Shown here one piece after another: positions 1-7,830 of a stretch of 64,000 nucleotides of DNA. The notes below the pieces were generated by a model. That model made no database searches and was not told where the DNA came from. It saw nothing but the letters and a program-made list of their open reading frames with translations. This DNA comes from Pseudomonas solani (GTDB lineage Bacteria > Pseudomonadota > Gammaproteobacteria > Pseudomonadales > Pseudomonadaceae). Numbering within the stretch: position 1 is the stretch's first letter; every line of letters begins with the position of its first letter. The position numbers and the translations under genes are program-made. The stretch lies in assembly GCF_026072635.1 (NCBI RefSeq), contig NZ_AP023081.1:218501-282500 (forward strand), read 5' to 3'.

Positions 1-1
1 C

Positions 2-55
2 CCCGCCTCCTCCGAACCCACCGCCGCCGCGCTCTTGCAGCGGCTTGGCGGCTGA
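2..55 (+). CDS. 3' end of an unidentified CDS (partial)
   Basis: An open frame enters from the left edge and ends at a TGA at 53-55, giving a 17-residue tail ending LLQRLGG. Codons have the G/C-rich third positions of the neighbourhood. It would converge with the haem receptor gene on the other strand. Too little remains to assign a family, and it may be chance in such GC-rich DNA. Confidence 0.3.
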   Translation, partial: PASSEPTAAALLQRLGG

Positions 56-75
56 GCCGAAGCGCGGGCCAGCGC

Positions 76-100
76 TTCGCGAGCAGAGCGCGCTCCTACG
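76..100. repeat. REP-like palindrome (GTAGGAGCGCGCTCTGCTCGCG type)
   Basis: On the minus strand this reads as the pseudomonad REP motif that begins GTAGGAGCG and continues through an imperfect palindrome to CTCGCGAA. It lies between the left-edge frame and the haem receptor gene, a usual place for REP elements between convergent genes. Confidence 0.6.
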
Positions 101-175
101 GGGTGTGCATGCGAGGGGGCTGTGCAGTGATGGTGGGCACGCAGGTCGGGGGCAACCCGAAGCTCCGAAGGGAGC

Positions 176-203
176 GGGCATCCCCACGAACGCGGGGACG
201 CCC
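176..203. terminator. Hairpin after the haem receptor gene
   Basis: GGGCATCCCC and GGGGACGCCC pair over an 8-base loop just downstream of the receptor stop codon. There is no strong T-run, so factor-independent termination is only possible, not shown. Confidence 0.35.
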
Positions 204-214
204 TGGAAGGCACC

Positions 215-2701
215 TCAGAAGAATTGCGAGACGCTGAACTTGATGTTGCGGCCAACGCCGGAAACGGACTCGCCGAGGTAGGGGTAGTACTCGCGGTTGA
301 ACAGGTTATCCACCGCCAGCCGCGCCTCGAAGCCCTTGATGTACTTGGGCTGCCAGGTCGCGAATAGGCCGTGCAGGGCGTAACCCTGGGTTTCGGGAAG
401 GCTCCAGCCAGACGCCAGAGGATCATCGTCAGTTGGGGAGCGGTCCTGCTTGCGCACGAAGTTGCCGGTCCAGCCCATGGCCATGTCGATCTCCGGGACC
501 TTCACGCCCAGGGTCGCCACCGCCTTGCGCGGAGGGATGTCCGAAAGCCAGGTTTCAGGGCCCCAGGGGTTGCGCGGCGAGGCATCGCGCTTGCCGCGGA
601 TGTAGGACACCGACAGGCTGCCGAAGATGCGCGAGCTGTCGTAGAAGGATTCGACCTCCACCCCCTCGATGGTGTAGCCGGGCAGGTTGCGGTTGTTGGC
701 CAACGGCCCCGGGCATGCACTGTTGCCGCCGGTCACGCTGGCGAGGCAATAGACGCCGGTGCGCTTGAAGATCTCGTCCTTGCCACGGTTGCGAAACAGC
801 GTGGTGCGGATCTGCAGGTTGTCACTGTCCACCAGCAGCTTGTCGAAATTGAAGATGCTGCCCAGGCGTACCCCGGTGATGCGCTCCGGGTCCAGGTTGC
901 GACTGGTGGCGGGCACACTGCTCGCCGCGCTCTGCACCTCGTACAGTTCGTCGATCAAAGGGGCGCGCCAGGTCTTGCTGTAGTCGGCGAAGAACGCCAG
1001 GTTGTCGGTGGCGGTCCAGAACAGCCCCAGGCGCGGCGACCAGCCACTGTAGGTGACGCTGCTGTAGTCGTGCCCTACGGCCGGATCGGGGCTGTTGTAG
1101 CGCGGCGCCAGGCTGGGCTCGCCACGGCTGTAGACATGGTCGTAACGCAGTGCCGGGGTGATGGTCACGGAGCCGATGGTGATGGCGTCCTGCAGATAGC
1201 CACTGCGGGTTTCCTGCTCGCCGGACGGCATGTAGTAGGGCTGGTAGAGGCCGTAGTTGTAGGTCCTGTCAGTCAGCTTGCTGAGGTCCTTCATCAGCGT
1301 GTCGCGATCATGCCCGTGCCATTGCACACCCACTGTAGCGACATGGGATAACAACCCCGTATCGAAGCGGCTTTCGTTCTTCAGCTCCGCCAGCCGGTCG
1401 GTGTAGTTGACCCAGCTCTCGTTGCCCAGCGAAGACGCGAACCCCGCAGACGCGTTGGCCGGCCGCTTGTCATGCTGGTCGGTCTTGGAATAGGCATAGC
1501 TCGCGGTGACATTCACCAACGGGTTGTCCAGCGGCGTGTAGTTCCACTTCAACGAGTAGTTCTCGTCGTCCTGGTCACGGTTCACCAGCTTGCGTTTCCA
1601 GGCACCGTCCAAGCCATAGCGGGCTATCTCCACCGCAGTGGGGGCAGCCATTTCATCGCGCTTGGCGGCGAAGGGCTCCCAGGCCTCGCTGCCGGACTGC
1701 ATGGCCGACAGGGTGAAGACATGCTCGTCGTTGGGGCGGAAGTTGCTCTTGAACAGGAAGGCGTCAAGGCTGTTTTCGGAGTAGACGAAGCGCGTGCCAT
1801 CCGGGCGCTTGATGTTGTCGCCGTCACGCCCAGTGAGGAACAGCAGGCCATCGAGCATCTTGTCGGTGGTCTGGCCATACACCGCGCCGCTGTAGATCTC
1901 CTGGCGGTCATTGGTGTGATAGCCGTACTTGAGGAAGGCGCCGACGTTCTCGCCGTCCTGCAGCAGGTCGGCCGGGTCCTTGGTATCCACCTTGATCACC
2001 CCACCAAAGCCGCCATTGCCGTACAGGGTGCTGTGGGGACCCTTGTCCACTTCGACGTTCTTGATCAGTTCCGGCTCGATGAACACCGAGCCCTGGCGGT
2101 ACTTCTCGAAGCCCTTGGGCGCGCCGTCGAGGATGACCTTGACGTCCTCCACATCGCCCATGCCCCAGATGTTCAGGGTCTGGCCACCGGGGCGGGGCGA
2201 GCCGCTGGAGCTCACGCCCGGCAAGGTGTCGAGCAGCTCGGCGATGTTGTCCGCCTGCTTGCGGTTGATGTCTTCCTGGGTCAGGACAGAACGCCCTACC
2301 GAGCTGGAGTCGATGGCGCTGCCCATGATGTTGGTGCTGCCCAGCTCCAGCACGTTGTCATCGGCGGCGGCATGGCCGGCACTGGCCACACGACGAATCA
2401 CGAACCCATCCCCCGCCTCCACCAGCTCCAGCCCGGAGCCGGCCAACAGACGCTCAAGAGCAGTGCGGGCGCTGTAGCGGCCGGCCAGGGCCGGGGCGCG
2501 CAGGTCACGCAGCTGCGACTCGTCGAAGAGGATCTGCAGCTGGCTCTGCTGGGCCAGGGCGGTCAGGGCGCTGGCCATGGATTGGGCCGGCAGGTTGAAG
2601 TCGTGGTCCTGAGCCAGGGCGCTGCCGCTGAGCAGGAGGGTGGCCAGGGCGCCGCCGGCGACGAGGCGGCGCAGCGCGAAACGGGTGCTACGGGTGTTCA
2701 T
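215..2701 (-). CDS. hxuA: TonB-dependent haem receptor with N-terminal signalling domain (HxuA-like)
   Basis: Outer-membrane transducer-type receptor of 828 residues. The ATG at 2701 has GGGGAG six bases upstream and starts a clear signal peptide (cleavage near residue 30), so it is preferred to the longer frame starting at 2749. A secretin/TonB N-terminal (STN) domain spans about residues 33-110. Then come a TonB-box-like stretch, a plug domain (about 125-240) and a 22-strand-type barrel ending in Phe-Phe. The barrel carries WRAP and NLDPE, variants of the FRAP/NPNL signature of haem receptors. It is third in a sigma, anti-sigma, receptor set, as in P. aeruginosa hxuIRA. The STN domain would contact the anti-sigma factor when haem binds. 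Specificity is inferred from family resemblance and gene order. Confidence 0.75.
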   Translation of the reverse strand: MNTRSTRFALRRLVAGGALATLLLSGSALAQDHDFNLPAQSMASALTALAQQSQLQILFDESQLRDLRAPALAGRYSARTALERLLAGSGLELVEAGDGFVIRRVASAGHAAADDNVLELGSTNIMGSAIDSSSVGRSVLTQEDINRKQADNIAELLDTLPGVSSSGSPRPGGQTLNIWGMGDVEDVKVILDGAPKGFEKYRQGSVFIEPELIKNVEVDKGPHSTLYGNGGFGGVIKVDTKDPADLLQDGENVGAFLKYGYHTNDRQEIYSGAVYGQTTDKMLDGLLFLTGRDGDNIKRPDGTRFVYSENSLDAFLFKSNFRPNDEHVFTLSAMQSGSEAWEPFAAKRDEMAAPTAVEIARYGLDGAWKRKLVNRDQDDENYSLKWNYTPLDNPLVNVTASYAYSKTDQHDKRPANASAGFASSLGNESWVNYTDRLAELKNESRFDTGLLSHVATVGVQWHGHDRDTLMKDLSKLTDRTYNYGLYQPYYMPSGEQETRSGYLQDAITIGSVTITPALRYDHVYSRGEPSLAPRYNSPDPAVGHDYSSVTYSGWSPRLGLFWTATDNLAFFADYSKTWRAPLIDELYEVQSAASSVPATSRNLDPERITGVRLGSIFNFDKLLVDSDNLQIRTTLFRNRGKDEIFKRTGVYCLASVTGGNSACPGPLANNRNLPGYTIEGVEVESFYDSSRIFGSLSVSYIRGKRDASPRNPWGPETWLSDIPPRKAVATLGVKVPEIDMAMGWTGNFVRKQDRSPTDDDPLASGWSLPETQGYALHGLFATWQPKYIKGFEARLAVDNLFNREYYPYLGESVSGVGRNIKFSVSQFF

Positions 2702-2783
2702 CCAAATCTCCCCAAGTACTGCAAAACCGCCCTTGCATGAGGCGGACATCAGGAAGACGCAGCGCTCGGCAAAACCCGCATAT

Positions 2784-2808
2784 GCAAATGAAAAATATTT
2801 TCACTTGC
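2784..2808. promoter_or_regulatory. 25-bp near-perfect palindrome upstream of the haem receptor
   Basis: GCAAATGAAAA and TTTTCACTTGC form 11-base arms (one mismatch) around ATA, 80-110 bases before the receptor start. The site is AT-rich in GC-rich DNA and resembles a Fur-type site, or an operator for the separate receptor promoter. The exact boundaries are approximate by a base. Confidence 0.5.
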
Positions 2809-2852
2809 ATCGAAGTACCCGCGCGGCGCGGCCCCGGAGCAGCTCCGGGGTG

Positions 2853-3827
2853 TCAGCGCGGGTGGATCAGGGCCGTTCCGTTGGCCAGGTATTCGACGCG
2901 CACCGGCAGCAGTTGCGGCAACGCGGCGAGGAAGGCATCCGGCTTGCCGATGTTCAGGCTGCCGGAAACACGGCGCTCGGCGAGGCTGGCATCGGCCAGG
3001 CCCACGGGCGCGTTTCGGTAGTGGGAAAGCTCGTCCACCAGCTGGGCCAGCGGGCGATCACGGAAGATCAACTGGCCACGCCGCCAACTGGCGATTTCCT
3101 CGGGGCTGCGGTGGCCGAGCTCCAGGTGACGGGTGCGGTAGTCGAAATCGGCGCTGTCGCCGGCACCCAGTTCGGCACGGTGACTGCCGCCGGCCTCCGG
3201 GCTCACCGCGACCTTGCCGCTCTCCACTGCCACGTCGAGGCGCTCGCCGCCCCGGCGGACGCTGAAGCGGGTGCCGAGCACGCGCACGCTGCCCTCCCCG
3301 GCCATCACCACGAACGGGCGTCGTTCATCACGGGCGACGGCGAAGAACGCCTCGCCCTGGAGCAGTTCCACTTCGCGGTGGTCGTCGTAGAGGCGCACGT
3401 GCAGGCGGGTGTCCACGTTGAGGTCGATGCGCGAGCCGTCGGCCAGCTCCACCTGGCGCTGCTCGCCCCGGGCGCTGCTCAGTTGCAGGTCGACGCTGGG
3501 CGCACGGCCGAACCAGTCCTGCGAGGTGGCCAGGGCGGCGCAGAGCAGCACGAACGAAGCGGCCATGGCGCGCGGCAGGGTCCGCCGGCTGCGAGGCTTG
3601 AGCATGACCACCGGGGTGGCGAGCACGGGCCGTGGCACGCGATCGAAGTCGGCCCAGATCAGCTGCATGTCGGCGAAGGCCTTGGCGTGCGCCGGGCTGG
3701 TGGCCAGCCAGGCCTGCAGCTCGGCCTCCTGCTCGGCGGTGAACTGCCCGCTGGTACGGCGGGCGTACCAGGTGGCGGCCTGTTCGTCGATCGAGGGTCG
3801 GGAATCCATCCAGGTGCTCGTGTTCAT
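2853..3827 (-). CDS. hxuR: FecR-family anti-sigma factor / transmembrane sensor
   Basis: Inner-membrane regulator of 324 residues. It has an N-terminal cytoplasmic DUF4880-type domain (ID-EQAATWYAR, then W-ATSPAHAKAF). One membrane span follows near residues 85-104. The periplasmic FecR domain (GEQRQVELADGSRIDLN, with VRVLGTRFSV) and a C-terminal secretin-like region then contact the receptor STN domain. Start: ATG at 3827 overlaps the sigma-factor stop as ATGA, so the two are translationally coupled. It should hold the sigma factor inactive or activate it, depending on haem signalling from the receptor. The ligand assignment follows from the neighbouring receptor. Confidence 0.8.
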   Translation of the reverse strand: MNTSTWMDSRPSIDEQAATWYARRTSGQFTAEQEAELQAWLATSPAHAKAFADMQLIWADFDRVPRPVLATPVVMLKPRSRRTLPRAMAASFVLLCAALATSQDWFGRAPSVDLQLSSARGEQRQVELADGSRIDLNVDTRLHVRLYDDHREVELLQGEAFFAVARDERRPFVVMAGEGSVRVLGTRFSVRRGGERLDVAVESGKVAVSPEAGGSHRAELGAGDSADFDYRTRHLELGHRSPEEIASWRRGQLIFRDRPLAQLVDELSHYRNAPVGLADASLAERRVSGSLNIGKPDAFLAALPQLLPVRVEYLANGTALIHPR

Positions 3828-4357
3828 TGTCCGTCCGCCTGGACGTCGCCCTGCACGCGTTGCTTGCAATGCAGCAGGGCACAGGCGATGTGCTTTTCCA
3901 CCATGCTCAAGGAAATCCCCATGCGCGCGGCGACTTCCGCCTGGGACAGGCCATCGAACTTGTGCAGGACGAAGGCCTCGCGCCGGCGCGGCGACAGATC
4001 ATCCAGTGCCGAGGCCAGGAGGCGCAAGCGCTGATGTTGCTCGACCTGTTCCAAGGGGCTCGCTCCTTGTTCATCGACCATGGTTTCCAGCGTCTGTTCG
4101 CCCTCGCCGTCGGCCGCACCGCGCACCTGCTGGCGGCGCCAGTGGTCACGCAGCAGGTTGCGGGCGATCTGGAAGAGGAAGGCGCGGGGCTGGCGGACCT
4201 GGTCGCGGTCGCGCCAGTCCAGCCACTGGGTGAAGGCATCCTGGGCGAGGTCGGCGGCGTCGGCGGAACTGCCCAGGCGCTTGCCGAGGAACTTCAGCAG
4301 CTCGGCATGGAAGGCGCGGTAGGCGCCGGAGACGGAGCCCCGGAACTGCTCATCCAC
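3824..4357 (-). CDS. hxuI: FecI-type ECF sigma factor
   Basis: Iron-starvation sigma factor of 177 residues. Region 2 lies at about residues 10-80 (DAADLAQDAFTQWL, then RAFLFQIARNLLRDHWRR). Region 4 lies at about 120-165 (LSPRRREAFVLHKFDGLSQ, with the helix-turn-helix AEVAARMGISLSMVEKHI). It starts with GTG and overlaps the anti-sigma gene by four bases. It should direct RNA polymerase to the receptor gene when haem is bound outside. A Fur-like site lies about 100 bases upstream, so transcription is probably iron-repressed. Confidence 0.85.
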   Translation of the reverse strand: MDEQFRGSVSGAYRAFHAELLKFLGKRLGSSADAADLAQDAFTQWLDWRDRDQVRQPRAFLFQIARNLLRDHWRRQQVRGAADGEGEQTLETMVDEQGASPLEQVEQHQRLRLLASALDDLSPRRREAFVLHKFDGLSQAEVAARMGISLSMVEKHIACALLHCKQRVQGDVQADGQ

Positions 4358-4455
4358 GGGGCTGCCTCCCGTCTGCTCGACTCGCTACCTGCACGCACGC
4401 CCCCGACAACAGGTAACCGGGCGACGCTGCCGGATGCGGCGTGCCAGGGATACCA

Positions 4456-4474
4456 AATGAGAATGCATATCATT
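4456..4474. promoter_or_regulatory. Fur-box-like site upstream of the ECF sigma gene
   Basis: AATGAGAATGCATATCATT is a close match to the GATAATGATAATCATTATC consensus and forms the expected inverted repeat. It lies in a short AT-rich island before the sigma-factor start, as expected for iron-starvation sigma genes. Confidence 0.6.
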
Positions 4475-4544
4475 AGATAGCAAGCGCGACGGGGCGGTCA
4501 AGATGCCCGACATCCCGAAGGTCGGATGCCGGGGCGGGGGTAGC

Positions 4545-5639
4545 TCAGAGGCCGGACTTGAGCTTGCTGAAGGCGCGGGTCAGGGCGCGGTTGAAGGCCT
4601 TGGTGTTGTCGTTCTTGGTGTAGAGCTTGGCGCGCACGTCCGCCGGCGGGTAGGTGCCCGGGTCGGCGAGGATGGCGGGGTCGACGCTGGCGGCGGCCGC
4701 CGGCACCGCATTGGCGTAGTGGATGTTGTTGGTGATGGCGCCGATGGTCTCGGGTGTCATCAGGTGGTCCATCAGCGCCAGGGCGGCTTCGGGGTGCGGC
4801 GCATCCTTGGGCACCACCATGGCGTCGAACCAGATCAGGGTGCCTTCCCGCGGGATGCGGTAGCGCAGCCTGAAGGGCTTCTGCGCCTGCTCGGCCTGGG
4901 CGGCGGCGATGGCCACGTTGCCGTTCCAGGACATCGCCAGGCAGGTGTTGCCGTTGGCCAGGTCGTTGATGTTGCGGTCGTTGTCGAAGTAGCGGATCGA
5001 CGGGCGGATCTTCGCCAGGTGCGCCTCGGCGAGCTTGAGGTCGTCGAGGCTCTGGCGGTTGATGTCCAGCCCCAGGTAGCGGAAGGCGGCGGCGAACACC
5101 TCGTTGGGATCGTTGAGGAAGCTCACCCCACAGTCGGCGAAGCGTGCGACCACCGCCGGGTCCATCAGCATCGCCCAGCTGTCGGTGGGGGCGTCGGCCA
5201 TGCGCGTGCGAATGGCCTCCTCCTGGTAGCCGAAGCCGGTGGTGCCCCAGACATAGAGCCCGGCGTAGCGGTTGCCCGGGTCGAAGCTGGCCATGTGCGC
5301 GGTGAACTCCGGGTCCAGCCCCTGGAAGTGCGGCAGCCTGGCCTTGTCCAGCGGCTGCAATGCGCCGCTGGCGATGGCCCGCTGCAGGTGCTGGCCGGCG
5401 GTCAGTACCAGGTCGTAGCCGCTGCGACCGGTGAGCAGCTTGGTCTCCACCGTTTCCAGGGAGTCGAAGTGGTCGGCCACCACCTTGATGCCGGTCCTGG
5501 CCTCGAAGCGGGAGAGCGTATCCGGCGCCAGGTACTCGCTCCAGATGTACAGGTTGACCTTGGGCGGCTCGCTCGCCGCCTGGGCCATGCCGCTGCCGAG
5601 GGCCAGGCCCAGGGCTATTGCCAGTGTGCGCATGTGCAT
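4545..5639 (-). CDS. Periplasmic polyamine-binding protein (PotF/SpuD family)
   Basis: Extracytoplasmic binding protein of 364 residues for a putrescine/spermidine ABC importer. The ATG at 5639 has AGGGAG six bases upstream and starts a signal peptide ending AQAASE. VNLYIWSEYLAPDTL, then SLETVETKLLTGRSGYDLV, and AMSWNGN are typical of PotF/PotD ligand pockets. No permease or ATPase lies beside it. It follows the agmatine deiminase gene by ten bases, so it likely brings in agmatine or putrescine for that pathway. In the raw sequence its frame is joined to the deiminase by an upstream frameshift, so automatic callers may report one 738-residue fusion. The internal Shine-Dalgarno and signal peptide argue for a separate protein. 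Confidence 0.85.
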   Translation of the reverse strand: MHMRTLAIALGLALGSGMAQAASEPPKVNLYIWSEYLAPDTLSRFEARTGIKVVADHFDSLETVETKLLTGRSGYDLVLTAGQHLQRAIASGALQPLDKARLPHFQGLDPEFTAHMASFDPGNRYAGLYVWGTTGFGYQEEAIRTRMADAPTDSWAMLMDPAVVARFADCGVSFLNDPNEVFAAAFRYLGLDINRQSLDDLKLAEAHLAKIRPSIRYFDNDRNINDLANGNTCLAMSWNGNVAIAAAQAEQAQKPFRLRYRIPREGTLIWFDAMVVPKDAPHPEAALALMDHLMTPETIGAITNNIHYANAVPAAAASVDPAILADPGTYPPADVRAKLYTKNDNTKAFNRALTRAFSKLKSGL

Positions 5640-5649
5640 CGAAGGCTCC

Positions 5650-6761
5650 CTAGCCAGCTCGGCTGGCGGCGTATTGCGGCATGGTGATGCAGGCGACGTT
5701 GCCGCCCCGAGGAGGATTTCCCGCGAGTTCTCGATGCCGACGATGCGGTGCCTGGGGAACAGCTCCGCGAGTACCGCGCCGGCCGCCTGGTCGTGGACGT
5801 CGCCGAACAACGGCAGGACGATGGCGGAGTTACCGGCGTAGTAGTTGATGTAGGAGGCGCAGATGCGCGTGCCCTCCTCGCGCAGGTGGGTGCCGTCCAC
5901 CTGGTCCAGGCCGGCGGCCTCCTCAGCCGTCCAGGTGAGCACGCGGGGCTGCGGCAGCTTGTGCACCTCCAGCGCGCGGCCGCGGGCGTCACGGGTGCTG
6001 CGCAGGATGTCGTAGGCCTCCTGGTAGATCTCCCACTGCGGGTCGTCACGGTCGTCGGTCCACTGCATCACCACCACGCCGGGGCGGACGAAGCAGGCCA
6101 GGTCGTCGATGTGGCCGTCGGTTTCGTCGAACTTGCAGCCGCGCGGCAGCCAGATCACCTGCTCGGCGCCGAGGTAGTCGGAGAGCCGCCGGGTCACCTC
6201 CTCCTTGCCCAGGTGGGCGTTGCGGTTGCGGTTGAGCAGGCACTGCTCGGTGGTCAGCAGGGTGCGCTGGCCGTCGGTCTGGATGCCACCCATCTCGGCG
6301 ATGAAGGGCGCGCGGTAGCGGTCCAGCTTCTCGATCTCGAGGATCTTCTGGGCGATCTGGTCGTCCTTGTCCCAGGGGTAGTAGAGGCCGCCATCGAGGC
6401 CGCCGTAGGCGTTGAATTCGAAGTCCACGCCGCGCACCTCGCCGCTCTGGTCGTTGACCAGGAAGGCCGGGCCGCTGTCGCGGAACCAGGTGTCGTTGCA
6501 GGTCATCTCCACCACCCGCACCTGGGCCGGCAGCATGCGCCGGGCATTGGCGTACTGGGTGGCGGAGGCGCAGACGGTGACCGGCTCGCTGCTGGCGATG
6601 GCGCTGACGATCTCCACCCAGACCTTCTGCGCGGGCTTGGCGCCGTTGCGCCAGACGTCGGTGCGCTCGGGCCAGCCGAGCCAACAGCCGGCCTTGGGCT
6701 CGAATTCGCCGGGCAGGCGGAAGCCGTCGGCCTTGGGGAGGGAAGTCAGGGAACGCGCCAT
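5650..6761 (-). pseudogene. aguA: Agmatine deiminase, frameshifted near the C-terminus
   Basis: Cytoplasmic agmatine deiminase converts agmatine to N-carbamoylputrescine plus ammonia. The frame is intact for about 350 residues, with family motifs TWFRDSGPAFLV, KFDETDGHIDDLACFVRPGV and GNSAIVLPLF. It then reads EILLGAATSP where the family has LGGGN followed by the catalytic Cys. Adding one base to the G4 run (plus-strand C4 at 5705-5708) restores LGGGNVACITMPQYAASRAG and a TAG at 5650-5652, giving 370 residues, the normal length. As written, the catalytic Cys is lost and the frame runs on into the binding-protein gene. aguB is not in the window. The gene is either really disrupted or carries a sequencing error. 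Confidence 0.85.
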
Positions 6762-6856
6762 GGGAAACCTCGGAGTAGGGTTGGAAGTGCCCTGACGTTA
6801 AGCGCGCCGGTGCCCCGGCGACCAATGATGAATATCGCGGAATCCTTGAATTGGAT

Positions 6857-7744
6857 TCAGCTATCGGCCAGCTGATCGCTGAACCATTCGACGAACTGGG
6901 CCACCGCCGGCTTGTCCAGGCGCAGCCGTTCGCAGACCAGCGCGTATTGCCCCAGGGACGCCACGCTGGCGGCGAAGGGGCGTACCAGGCGGCCGCTGGC
7001 CAGGTCCTCGGCGCTGGTGAGGTTGTCGCCCATGGCCACGCCCTGCCCTTGCGCGGCGGCTTCCAGGGTCAGCCCGGCGTGGCCCAGGTAGAGGTGCCGC
7101 AGCGGCTGCAGGTCGCCGGCGTGGACGCTGAGCCAGGCGCTCCAGGTCTTGCCGTCCTGGTCGTCATGCAGCAGGCAGTGGCGGGCCAGGTCGCGCGGGT
7201 GCTTGAGCGGCAGCTGGTTGAACAGGCCGGGGCTGCACACCGGGAAGAACTGCAGGGCCGGCAGCGGCCGCACGAAGTAGGCGCTGGCATCCCCCGGGCC
7301 GGTGCCGTAGGTGATGGCGAGGTCGATCTCCTCGCCCGGCAGCGCCGACTCCAGCGGCTGGACGTAGAGGTGCAGGGTGATGTGCGGATGGCGCTCGCCG
7401 AAATCCGCCAGCCGGCCCACCAGCCACTTCTGCGCCAGCTCGGCGGTCACGGCGATGCGCAGCTGCGCCTGGGAGCCGGGGTCGCGCAACTCGTCGCAGG
7501 CATCGAGGATCAGCTCGAAGGCCTGCTGCAGGCTGTGCAGCAGGCGCCGTGCCTGGGGCGTGGGCCGCACCTGGCGGCCGGCACGGACGAACAGCTCGGT
7601 GCCGAGCTGCTCCTCCAGCTGGCGGATCTGGTGGCTCACCGCGCTGTCGGTGACGCACAGCTCGGCGGCGGCACGGCCGAAATGCGCATGGCGGGCAGCC
7701 GATTCGAAAGTGCGCAGGGCGGTGAGGGACGGCAGGCGGCGCAT
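6857..7744 (-). CDS. LysR-family transcriptional regulator (GcvA-like)
   Basis: LysR-type regulator of about 295 residues. An N-terminal winged helix-turn-helix covers about residues 1-60 (LTALRTFESAARHAHFGRAA, then TDSAVSHQIRQLEEQLGTEL). A periplasmic-binding-protein-like effector domain follows from about residue 90. I prefer the ATG at 7744, which has GGAAG upstream, over the earlier ATG at 7771, which has no clear ribosome site. It lies upstream of aguA on the same strand with a 95-base gap, and probably controls the agmatine genes. The effector is unknown. Confidence 0.8.
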   Translation of the reverse strand: MRRLPSLTALRTFESAARHAHFGRAAAELCVTDSAVSHQIRQLEEQLGTELFVRAGRQVRPTPQARRLLHSLQQAFELILDACDELRDPGSQAQLRIAVTAELAQKWLVGRLADFGERHPHITLHLYVQPLESALPGEEIDLAITYGTGPGDASAYFVRPLPALQFFPVCSPGLFNQLPLKHPRDLARHCLLHDDQDGKTWSAWLSVHAGDLQPLRHLYLGHAGLTLEAAAQGQGVAMGDNLTSAEDLASGRLVRPFAASVASLGQYALVCERLRLDKPAVAQFVEWFSDQLADS

Positions 7745-7830
7745 GGGCGGGCTTCCGGGCAAAGCCGGCATCGTTGCGCAGGTGGGGCGATGGCGTCCAG
7801 CGGAGCGTAGCCCGGGACCCGCGCCGAAAG

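Noticed and set aside
1472..2740. Long open frame antisense to the haem receptor gene
   Set aside because: Composition is Gly/Ala/Val/His-rich with no domain; it mirrors the codon bias of the real gene on the other strand.
4545..6761. A genuine AguA-binding-protein fusion
   Set aside because: The join lacks the catalytic Cys and a signal peptide sits in the middle; a one-base repair restores two normal proteins.
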